DNA of 24,252 bases from CAZMLC01 sp964567125 (GTDB taxonomy: Bacteria; Verrucomicrobiota; Kiritimatiellia; RFP12; UBA1067). The stretch covers positions 1-24,252 of the forward strand of contig CAZMLC010000041.1 in the NCBI GenBank assembly GCA_964567125.1. Reading direction: 5' to 3'. Shown one piece after another: positions 8,366 through 15,692 of the stretch (position 1 is its first letter; every line of letters starts with the position of its first letter). Below the pieces are notes generated by a model that ran no database searches, was not told the origin of the DNA, and saw only the letters and a program-made list of their open reading frames with translations. The position numbers and the translations under genes were made by a program.

Positions 8366-8395
8366 ATCGTATCAAAACAGCAGGCAGACAAACAA
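8366..8395 (-). promoter_or_regulatory. Extended -10 promoter of the SPFH operon
   Basis: On the minus strand -35 TTGTTT (8395-8390), an 18-base spacer and -10 TACGAT (8371-8366), preceded by TGA so that it forms an extended -10 (TGN). It lies just ahead of the AGGAGG of the 524-residue SPFH gene and gives a short leader of roughly 15 bases. Confidence 0.6.
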
Positions 8396-8487
8396 GCGGA
8401 TATGCGCCGACACGGCACCCGATTTACACATGATTTAAGGATTGCCATCGCAGCCCCGAAGATGTAACACTGGACAGACAAAATCGT

Positions 8488-9747
8488 ATGAATGCGCCAG
8501 CGTGTATCATGCAAAAGACAAAACCTTCACCGTTCGATTTTCTGAAATTCCTCGGACCTGGACTTTTAGTCACCGTAGGATTCATCGACCCTGGGAATTG
8601 GGCTTCTAATCTCGTCGCCGGAGCCACCCATGGGTATGCATTGCTCTGGATCGTCACACTTTCGACCATCATGCTGATTATCCTGCAGCACAATGTCGCC
8701 CATCTGGGCATTGTCAGCGGGCTCTGCCTTTCTGAGGCAACAACGCGCTACATCCGCAAGCCGATTGCGATCCCACTCCTCCTCTCGGCCATGCTGGCCT
8801 CTGTCGCCACCTCGCTTGCGGAAATTCTCGGCGCCAGTATCGCGCTTCACATGCTGTTTGCCATTCCCCTGCTCACCGGCGCGCTGCTTTCCACGCTCTT
8901 CATCATCATCTTGTTGCTGACCAACGGGTATAAAACGATCGAAAAAGCCATCGTCGCCCTCGTCTCGCTGATCGGACTCTCGTTTCTCTATGAATTAGCG
9001 CTGGTGGACATCGACTGGGGCAACGCGCTACGCTGTTCGATTCAACCCGCCTTTCCACCGAACGCCATGGTCATCATCATGAGCGTACTCGGCGCGGTCG
9101 TCATGCCGCATAACTTTTTCCTTCACTCGGAGATCATCCAATCGCGTCAATGGAATCTCGAAAACGAGGCGGTCATTGAACGCCAGCTCAAATATGAGTT
9201 TCTCGACACCTTCACGTCGATGTGTATCGGCTGGGCCATCAATAGCGCCATGATCATCCTGGCCGCGACAACGTTTTTCAAGGCAGGCCATGCCGTAACC
9301 GAACTCGAAGAAGCGCAGAAACTGCTCATCCCGCTCCTCGGCGAGCATGCCTCCGTTATCTTTGCTGTCGCGCTCCTCTTCTCCGGTCTCTCATCCTGCA
9401 TCACCTCGGGGATGGCCGCAGGATGCATTTGGAGCGGCCTCTTCAACGAAGCGTACAACAGCAAAAATCGCCACACGCGAACAGGTATCGTCCTCTCCCT
9501 GCTGGGTGCCCTTCTCATCATCTTCTTTATCCGCAATCCACTCCAAGGTCTCATCTATTCTCAAATGGCGCTCAGTATTCAATTGCCCTTCACCATGTTC
9601 CTGCAGATCGCGCTCACATCATCCGACCGCGTCATGGGAAAATATAAAAACAGCGCCAGCCTTACCGCCTTGCTGGTGCTTCTCGGCATCGTTGTCTCGC
9701 TGCTGAACGTCGCCCTGCTGTTCTCCTTTTTTCACATGCCAGTTTAA
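8488..9747 (+). CDS. Nramp family divalent metal transporter, 419 aa
   Basis: An integral membrane protein with about 11 hydrophobic helices and the two signature metal-binding motifs of the Nramp/MntH family: DPGN in helix 1 (residues 34-37) and MPHN in helix 6 (206-209), with the metal-site alanine three residues before that methionine. Members import Mn2+ or Fe2+ with protons across the inner membrane. The length agrees with bacterial members (about 400-440). The start is uncertain: neither the ATG at 8488 nor the in-frame ATG at 8509 has a clear Shine-Dalgarno sequence. The gene stands alone, divergent from the SPFH operon. The second half of its N-terminal region differs from typical MntH, so metal preference (Mn, Fe or Mg) cannot be assigned. 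Confidence 0.88.
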   Translation: MNAPACIMQKTKPSPFDFLKFLGPGLLVTVGFIDPGNWASNLVAGATHGYALLWIVTLSTIMLIILQHNVAHLGIVSGLCLSEATTRYIRKPIAIPLLLSAMLASVATSLAEILGASIALHMLFAIPLLTGALLSTLFIIILLLTNGYKTIEKAIVALVSLIGLSFLYELALVDIDWGNALRCSIQPAFPPNAMVIIMSVLGAVVMPHNFFLHSEIIQSRQWNLENEAVIERQLKYEFLDTFTSMCIGWAINSAMIILAATTFFKAGHAVTELEEAQKLLIPLLGEHASVIFAVALLFSGLSSCITSGMAAGCIWSGLFNEAYNSKNRHTRTGIVLSLLGALLIIFFIRNPLQGLIYSQMALSIQLPFTMFLQIALTSSDRVMGKYKNSASLTALLVLLGIVVSLLNVALLFSFFHMPV

Positions 9748-9769
9748 TCGTCCCTCAACTGTATTTCGA

Positions 9770-9798
9770 TTGCAAAAACCCGTTTGATGTCCTACCAT
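9770..9798 (+). promoter_or_regulatory. Probable sigma-70 promoter of the LamG-enzyme gene
   Basis: TTGCAA (9770-9775), a 17-base spacer and TACCAT (9793-9798), each four of six to consensus. Transcription would start about 30 bases before the ATG at 9836, which has AAGGGGGA as ribosome binding site. Confidence 0.5.
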
Positions 9799-9835
9799 AC
9801 AAAACATACATAATTCATTCACAAGGGGGAATCGC

Positions 9836-12800
9836 ATGAAACGAATAATGATCGCGGCCTGTATGCTGGCTGGCATACTGCACGCGCAGGACTGGGCCAA
9901 TGGCCTCGAAGGCGATGAAACGAACATCCAATGGGTCCGTGGCGACTTTGGTAAAGCCGCGCGCTTTACGGGAACCCACTCGTCGATTGACATCACCTCA
10001 ATCGGAGAACTGAAGAACTGCGCTGCTTTCAGCTATGCCGGATGGATCCTGTGGGAGGAACAGCCGAAGCAGTACCCGAACCTCCTCACCAGCGTCAACT
10101 GGTCGCCCGACGGTCTGATGCTCTTTGTCAACAACGGAACCTGCTCCTTCCGCATGGGCGACTCCTCGCAGCAGTGGCGCGAAATCGGCGTTCCCCTCTG
10201 CGCAACACTTCCGACCAACACGTGGCTCCACTTGGCCGTCACCTTTGCGCAACCGACCATCACAACCTATCTGAACGGCAAGAAAGTCGCTACGCAGACC
10301 TGGAATCACCCGATCAATGCCAAAGCCTTTCGCGCGGGCAATTGGTTCGGGTCCGCCAGTCACTGCGGCCTCATGCGCGATGTGCGCCTCTATACGCGCG
10401 CTCTTGCTCCTCAAGAGATTGAGACGCTAGTCGCAACCTCACGCGTCGCCGCGACGGCCTACACCCCGCTGCCGAACAATTCCGACGCACCAGCGCTGGC
10501 CGTCTTTGAAACGCGGCACGGCGCGCTCAGCCTGCTGGCCAATGGGCAGGTCGCCTCGCTGCGCGTCGCCAAGCAGGAGCTCCTCGCGGCACCGCGTCCG
10601 CTGGTGCAGGCCCAGCTGCTCGACGGCACCACGGCTCGCGCAAAATCCGTAATCCGCAAAGGGGACGACTACACCTTTACCCTGACGCGCAAAGCCGGCA
10701 GCGTCACGCTGACCATCGAGGAGGCGCGCGACTATCTACGTTTCACGGTCCGCGACGTCCAGATACCGAACCTCAAAAGCCTGACGATGGCCCAGTTTCA
10801 GAGCGTTCCGCTTCCGTATGCCGGGCATATGGCCAACATGCTTTCCAGCGACGATGTGGCCCTCTGCCTGCGCGGCCTCGACCTGCCCATCGAGATGTCC
10901 TGCTCCGGCAATCTGCTGCGCACGGTCATCGACGATCCGGCACGCGCCGTCGGCTGCCGCGCGGTGCTCGCCTTTGCCGAGAAATCGCGCATCCAGGAGG
11001 CCCTGCAGCGCGTCACGCGCGACAACCGGATGCCAGTCTCATCCACCGGCGGTGCATGGGCCATGGGCTCCGAGGCGAATCGCGGTTCCTACCTCTTCGC
11101 TGACATGATCCACGCCTCGACCGACGACTGGATCGAACTGGCGCACCGCGGCGGCTTTAACATCATCCACATCCATGGCTGGTGGCAATCGCTCGGACAT
11201 TATGCCGTGCGCACGAATTATTTTCCCAAAGGTCTGCCGGATATGCAGGACTCGGTGAAGCGCATCCATGCAGCAGGTTTGCGCGCCGGTATCCACACCC
11301 TCACTGGCTGTATCGAGACGGACGATCCCTGGATCACGCCCGTCTGCCGCGAGGAGCTCATCCCCTGGAAATCCTACACGTTGACGCGCGACTTTGGTCC
11401 TGCGGACACCACGCTGTACGTTGCGGAAAAACCGATCCCCACGCACGACGTAGTCTTCACCTACTCCGGTAACGGCAATGCCATCCGCCTCGGCAATGAG
11501 CTGATCCAGTATACGGAGATCAGCCGTGAGCCGCCCTACGCGTTTAAGAACTGCACGCGCGGCGCCTTTAAGACAAAACCCGGCAGCTACCGCACGGGTG
11601 AAAAGGCCGACTACCTCCAGCAGCGTTACATGGCCTTCTATCCGCAGCCCGACTCCAAACTGGCCGAGGAATTAGCCGACTGCATCGCGAACGTCTATAA
11701 CAGCTGCGAACTCAACCAGCTCTACTTCGATGGTTCGGAAGGCATGATGTCGCGGTATGGCATCGACAAGATGCGCCACCTGATCCACAACCGGCTCAAG
11801 GGCGGCAACAACGAGACCATCCACGAAGCGAGCTGCTACGGCGCTCACAACTGGTGGTTCCACTCCAAATTGGGCACGTGGGATCACCCGGTCTGGGCCA
11901 TGAAGGATTTCCACGACGCTCACATCGCATCCGCGGCACGCTACCGCAAGAGCGACCTGCTCGAACCGCAGATGGGCTGGTGGGCACCGCGCGGACCCAG
12001 CAGCATTGCGCGCGGTCACTTCCTCAACGAGATGGAGTATTTCGCCTGCAAGAATCTCGGGCTCGACTCCGCCATGTCGATCCAGGGCATCAACGTCTCG
12101 TCCGCACCCTTGCCGTGGTACATCGAGCAGCAGATCACGCTGCTCGGCTGGTACGAACACCTGCGCCTGGCCCGCTACTTCGATGAAGCCACCCTGGCGC
12201 GCATCGCGCAGCCCGGCGCGGATTTCATCCTGCGTCAGGAAAAACAGGGTAACTGGCAGTTCACGCCCGTGACCTACACGATCCAGCGTTTTGCCAACGA
12301 AATCTCCGCCCTGACCGTGACGAATCGCGAAGCAGCCCAGCCGTTCGCCTGCCGCATCGAGGCCCTCTTCGGCGTCGCGCCCTACGCCAGCGCGAGCCGC
12401 ATTGAACTGCTCAACGGTGCGGCAGCCCTCACGACTGCCACCGCGCAGAGCGGTATCACCATCGCCGCGCAACCGGTGACGGACGAAAAAGTTCCAGGCA
12501 AGCATCTGCTGATCGTTGCGACCAACCGCACGGCGCAGGCGCGCGGTGCCTGGGCGCGTGTCTCGCACGAATTTGAAGGTCCGCGCTATCTCAACCTCAA
12601 ACAGAATGCCGGTTTCGGCCTCTGGGTCAAAGGCGATGGTCAAGGCGCCCTGCTGAATATCCAACTGCACACGCCGCGCGAATATCTCCAAGCGATATCC
12701 GATCATTACGTCAAGCTGGACTTTAACGGCTGGCGTTACATCGAGCTGCTCGCACGCGAACGCGATGTCGATAAAATGCTCAACTACGAATGGCCCTACA

Positions 12801-13579
12801 GTCATGGCGGCTCACACGCGACCTACCGCACGGGCTTGAATCTTACCCACATCTCGCAGGTCTGCATCTACCTGAACGAGATCCCTGCGCAGGGGCAGAC
12901 CGCGGTCACCATCAGCCCGATCATGGCCCTGCCGGTTGAGAATCGGACCTTGGACCAACCGCAGATCACCCTCAACGGACAGACCTTCCGCCTGCCGCTC
13001 GCACTCGTCTCCGGCGACTTCGCCGAGCTGACACCGGATGGTTGCCTGACGCACTATCGCGCAAATGGCGATGTGCAAGTCCGCTACCCGCTGAACGTGC
13101 GGCCCACGCTTAAACCGGGCGCAAATCCGCTCGTCTGGATCGATGGCCGCGCGGAGATCACCGTCGCAGCCTACGGTCAGCCGTTTGGCACGCAGAACCG
13201 CCGCGCGGACACCGCATATATGCAGCGCGAATATGACTTCGCGCAGTGGATTCTCGCACCGCAGACCGACTGGGAGCTCTATGTACGGCCCGATGGACGC
13301 GCGAAACTCGAAGTGGAAATCACAGGCGAACTGGCGCGTCCGATCTTGACCGTGGGCGAGACGCCGTACGCCTTTCCCGTCACGCTTAAACGCGGCGAAC
13401 GCCTGCTCTGCCGCGATCAGAAGAACTGGACGGTCGTCACAGCCGCGCGCAAGGTCATTGCTTCAGGCACGCTGGCTAAACCGCTTCCCCGGCTGGACTC
13501 CGGCACGACGCCCGTGAGCCTGTCCTGCGAAAATCCGCAGGCCGCACAGGTTAAACTGGTCAAGGTGTATGCGGACTAA
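9836..13579 (+). CDS. Secreted LamG-domain protein with putative TIM-barrel glycoside hydrolase, 1247 aa
   Basis: Residues 1-18 are a Sec signal peptide ending AQ. A LamG/concanavalin-A-like jelly roll spans about 20-205 (TWLHLAVTF and TYLNGKKVATQ are typical strands). The middle resembles a (beta/alpha)8 glycosidase: IIHIHGWW at 443-450, YFDGSEG at 630-636 and LLEPQMGWW at about 708-716. D632 and E710 are plausible catalytic acids, by analogy with barrel-type retaining glycosidases of the GH-D kind; this is inference. The C-terminal ~350 residues look like beta-sandwich carbohydrate-binding modules. No numbered glycoside hydrolase family is recognised. It is probably exported to the periplasm or surface and acts on a polysaccharide, together with the alginate-lyase-like protein encoded 138 bases downstream. 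An AAGGGGGA ribosome binding site supports the start. Confidence 0.8.
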   Translation: MKRIMIAACMLAGILHAQDWANGLEGDETNIQWVRGDFGKAARFTGTHSSIDITSIGELKNCAAFSYAGWILWEEQPKQYPNLLTSVNWSPDGLMLFVNNGTCSFRMGDSSQQWREIGVPLCATLPTNTWLHLAVTFAQPTITTYLNGKKVATQTWNHPINAKAFRAGNWFGSASHCGLMRDVRLYTRALAPQEIETLVATSRVAATAYTPLPNNSDAPALAVFETRHGALSLLANGQVASLRVAKQELLAAPRPLVQAQLLDGTTARAKSVIRKGDDYTFTLTRKAGSVTLTIEEARDYLRFTVRDVQIPNLKSLTMAQFQSVPLPYAGHMANMLSSDDVALCLRGLDLPIEMSCSGNLLRTVIDDPARAVGCRAVLAFAEKSRIQEALQRVTRDNRMPVSSTGGAWAMGSEANRGSYLFADMIHASTDDWIELAHRGGFNIIHIHGWWQSLGHYAVRTNYFPKGLPDMQDSVKRIHAAGLRAGIHTLTGCIETDDPWITPVCREELIPWKSYTLTRDFGPADTTLYVAEKPIPTHDVVFTYSGNGNAIRLGNELIQYTEISREPPYAFKNCTRGAFKTKPGSYRTGEKADYLQQRYMAFYPQPDSKLAEELADCIANVYNSCELNQLYFDGSEGMMSRYGIDKMRHLIHNRLKGGNNETIHEASCYGAHNWWFHSKLGTWDHPVWAMKDFHDAHIASAARYRKSDLLEPQMGWWAPRGPSSIARGHFLNEMEYFACKNLGLDSAMSIQGINVSSAPLPWYIEQQITLLGWYEHLRLARYFDEATLARIAQPGADFILRQEKQGNWQFTPVTYTIQRFANEISALTVTNREAAQPFACRIEALFGVAPYASASRIELLNGAAALTTATAQSGITIAAQPVTDEKVPGKHLLIVATNRTAQARGAWARVSHEFEGPRYLNLKQNAGFGLWVKGDGQGALLNIQLHTPREYLQAISDHYVKLDFNGWRYIELLARERDVDKMLNYEWPYSHGGSHATYRTGLNLTHISQVCIYLNEIPAQGQTAVTISPIMALPVENRTLDQPQITLNGQTFRLPLALVSGDFAELTPDGCLTHYRANGDVQVRYPLNVRPTLKPGANPLVWIDGRAEITVAAYGQPFGTQNRRADTAYMQREYDFAQWILAPQTDWELYVRPDGRAKLEVEITGELARPILTVGETPYAFPVTLKRGERLLCRDQKNWTVVTAARKVIASGTLAKPLPRLDSGTTPVSLSCENPQAAQVKLVKVYAD

Positions 13580-13607
13580 ACCGCGCGGTGCCCCGCAGTC
13601 TCAATTC

Positions 13608-13642
13608 AGGGTATCCCCCATTTGGAGGATACCCTCGTTTTT
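13608..13642 (+). terminator. Rho-independent terminator after the LamG-enzyme gene
   Basis: AGGGTATCC (13608-13616) and GGATACCCT (13627-13635) form a perfect 9-bp stem, followed after two bases by TTTTT (13638-13642). It separates the LamG enzyme from the next gene, which therefore needs its own promoter. Confidence 0.88.
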
Positions 13643-13649
13643 GCGCATC

Positions 13650-13658
13650 TGCTATGAT
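13650..13658 (+). promoter_or_regulatory. Extended -10 promoter of the alginate-lyase-like gene
   Basis: TGCTATGAT matches the extended -10 pattern TGNTATAAT with one change in the hexamer. No good -35 box is present, because the terminator hairpin occupies that place. It would start transcription about 50 bases before the ATG at 13718. Confidence 0.45.
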
Positions 13659-13717
13659 CGTACCCGTTGAGCGATTGTTCCGGAGTACCTTCCGGATTCG
13701 CCGCAGAAGGAATTGAG

Positions 13718-14890
13718 ATGCTTCGCCGAGTGATTGCCATACCTTTTTTTTGTGCACTGCTCCTCAGTCTGGTTGCCTTAACCGGCCAGGCGCAGTGTAG
13801 CAACGCGCCAGCCGCTTTCCATCATCCCGGTCTGTTGCACACGCGTGCAAGTTTGCTCTTTATCCGCACGCAGATCGCCGCCCAACAGGAACCCTGGTAT
13901 TCCGCGTACTGTGCGTTCACCAACCATCCGCAATCGCAGGCGAGCTGGAAGCTGCGCGGACCTTTCGTCACGGTCTCGCGCGATAAGCCGCCCCGCCGGA
14001 TCGGCGATGTTGAAATGGCCCTGGACGCCAACGCCGCCTATCAGAATGCCCTGCTGTGGTGCCTGACGGACAACCCCGCGTATGCGCGCAAAGCCATCCA
14101 GATCCTGAATGCCTGGGCCAACACCTGCACCGTGATCATCGGCCACGACATGCAACTTGCGGCCGGGCTCAACGGCTTTAAGCTCGTGAATGCGGCAGAG
14201 CTTCTGCGCCACACCTCGTCATGCTGGGAACCTGAAGAGGTTGCGACCTTTACGCGGTTTCTGCGCACGGTCATCCAGCCGCCGATTACTGATTTTGCAA
14301 CCTTCGCCAACGGCAACTGGGATGCCGCCTGCCTCAAGACCCTGCTCGCCATCGCCGTCTTCTGCGAGGACCGTCCACTCTTTGAACGGGCCTGCACCTA
14401 TTACCGTTCCGGTTCAGGCAATGGCCGTCTGACACATTACGTGATCAACGAGGAAGGTCAATGCCAGGAGAGCGGCCGCGATCAGGCTCACACCCAGCTC
14501 GGACTCGGGCTCCTTGCGGAAGCGTGTGAAGTCGCCTGGAATCAAGGCGTTGACCTCTACGGCGAAGCCGACAACCGCTTGCTGAAGGGGTTTGAGTATA
14601 CGGCGCGCTACAACCTCGGTTACGACGTCCCCTTTGTGCCTTACGTCGACACAACCGGACGCTACCGGCACAAAAAAATCGCAGCGGATCAGCGCGGCAA
14701 ACTTTCGCCGATCTATGAACTGGTGGTGAATCACTACTGCGGACGCCGCCATCTGCAAGCCCCCGCCTCCGTTGCAGCCGCAGCACAGCTACGTCCCGAA
14801 GGGCCGGCCCATCACTGCGACCATGTTGGTTTCGGCACGTTGCTCTTTAGCCAACTCGCGACGCTGCCTGAACCCAGCCTGCACAAGTAA
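13718..14890 (+). CDS. Secreted alginate-lyase-fold polysaccharide lyase, 390 aa
   Basis: The ATG at 13718 is chosen because AGAAGGA lies just upstream and it begins directly with a signal peptide (LRRVIAIPFFCALLLSLVAL, cleavage near GQAQ). A longer frame from 13667 would add 17 non-signal residues. The mature part is alpha-helical and matches the alginate lyase (alpha/alpha-toroid) superfamily: NGNW at 198-201 and a Gly-Arg-Asp-Gln-x-His segment with H258, the type of Asn/His pair used by lyases of the PL5/PL38-like fold. Such enzymes cleave uronic-acid polymers by beta-elimination. Alginate itself is not proven; glucuronan or another uronan is as likely. The length is normal for one catalytic domain. 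A run of eight T lies in the signal-peptide codons (13744-13751). Confidence 0.8.
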   Translation: MLRRVIAIPFFCALLLSLVALTGQAQCSNAPAAFHHPGLLHTRASLLFIRTQIAAQQEPWYSAYCAFTNHPQSQASWKLRGPFVTVSRDKPPRRIGDVEMALDANAAYQNALLWCLTDNPAYARKAIQILNAWANTCTVIIGHDMQLAAGLNGFKLVNAAELLRHTSSCWEPEEVATFTRFLRTVIQPPITDFATFANGNWDAACLKTLLAIAVFCEDRPLFERACTYYRSGSGNGRLTHYVINEEGQCQESGRDQAHTQLGLGLLAEACEVAWNQGVDLYGEADNRLLKGFEYTARYNLGYDVPFVPYVDTTGRYRHKKIAADQRGKLSPIYELVVNHYCGRRHLQAPASVAAAAQLRPEGPAHHCDHVGFGTLLFSQLATLPEPSLHK

Positions 14891-14908
14891 GACCCGCGAT
14901 TTTACCCT

Positions 14909-14936
14909 TTGTTCACCCGTTTTGATCTGTTACGAT
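14909..14936 (+). promoter_or_regulatory. Extended -10 promoter placing the transcript start at the regulator's ATG
   Basis: TTGTTC (14909-14914), a 16-base spacer and TACGAT (14931-14936), preceded by TGT to form an extended -10. The expected start point, seven bases past the hexamer, falls on the A of the ATG at 14943. There is no Shine-Dalgarno sequence, so a leaderless mRNA is plausible. Confidence 0.5.
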
Positions 14937-14942
14937 ACAGCC

Positions 14943-15692
14943 ATGAAATCGGTGCACCTCAAACAGGCATTCCTCCATCACGCCGGCACGAATCTGCAAC
15001 ACATCCAGGATCTGCTCGATCTGATCCCCGATGTCGCTTTTTTCGTCAAGGACCGCAAAGGCCGCTTTGTGATGCAGAACCGGCGGGCGTATGAATCCTG
15101 CGGCGCGACTAACGAAGCCGCCACGCTGGGAAAAACCGATCGCGATTTCTTTTCCGTGGACCGCGCCGCGCCCTACATGGAGGGCGACCAGCGCGTGATG
15201 ACCAGCGGAAAACCGATTATCAATGCCCTCTGTCCGGCCCCGGATGCCAGCGACCGACTGATTGTCTACAGCAAAGTTCCGGTCCGTGCAGACAACGGCA
15301 AAATCATCGGTGTTGCTGGTATTCACCGCATCATCGACAATCTGCGCAACACCCCGGCCTGGCATGGCCCATTCGCAGCCGCCATTGATTTTCTGCACCT
15401 CAACTATGCCTCACCGCTGAAGATCAGCGACCTTGCGCAACGCGCCGGCGTTTCGCGCCGACAGTTTGAGCGGCGCTTTGAAAAGGTGCTGGGATGCGAC
15501 CCTAAGACCTATCTTTCACGCGTGCGCATCGCGGCGGCACGCGACCTCCTTGAAAAGACAGACCGGACGCTGACCGACATTGCGATCGCAGTCGGCTTTT
15601 ACGATCACAGCCACTTCACGAAGGCCTTTAAGCAGGTGATGTCCTGCACACCCAATACCTATCGGAAACAGCATCAGCAGCCGCTGACTTAA
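14943..15692 (+). CDS. PAS-AraC family transcriptional regulator, 249 aa
   Basis: Residues about 20-130 are a PAS domain (IPDVAFFVKDRKGRFVMQN, then a conserved G-K-T-D-R-D-F-F turn). Residues about 150-245 are an AraC-type double helix-turn-helix: first helix pair ISDLAQRAGVSRRQFERRF, second IAIAVGFYDHSHFTKAFK, closing with P-N-T-Y-R. A PAS instead of the usual cupin sensor suggests binding of a small molecule or redox signal. The start at 14943 is preferred to an in-frame ATG at 14772, which would lie inside the lyase gene and add unstructured sequence. It sits between two secreted polysaccharide-acting enzymes and the convergent sugar-oxidation operon, so it probably controls one or both. 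Its stop codon overlaps that of the facing operon. Confidence 0.9.
   Translation: MKSVHLKQAFLHHAGTNLQHIQDLLDLIPDVAFFVKDRKGRFVMQNRRAYESCGATNEAATLGKTDRDFFSVDRAAPYMEGDQRVMTSGKPIINALCPAPDASDRLIVYSKVPVRADNGKIIGVAGIHRIIDNLRNTPAWHGPFAAAIDFLHLNYASPLKISDLAQRAGVSRRQFERRFEKVLGCDPKTYLSRVRIAAARDLLEKTDRTLTDIAIAVGFYDHSHFTKAFKQVMSCTPNTYRKQHQQPLT

Noticed and set aside
11672..12805. Minus-strand open frame (377 codons) inside the LamG-enzyme gene
   Set aside because: No ribosome binding site or family pattern, and it lies entirely under a gene with clear signal peptide and domains.
14772..14942. Upstream in-frame start for the PAS-AraC regulator
   Set aside because: It would begin within the lyase gene and add 57 residues without structure; the PAS domain fits the start at 14943.
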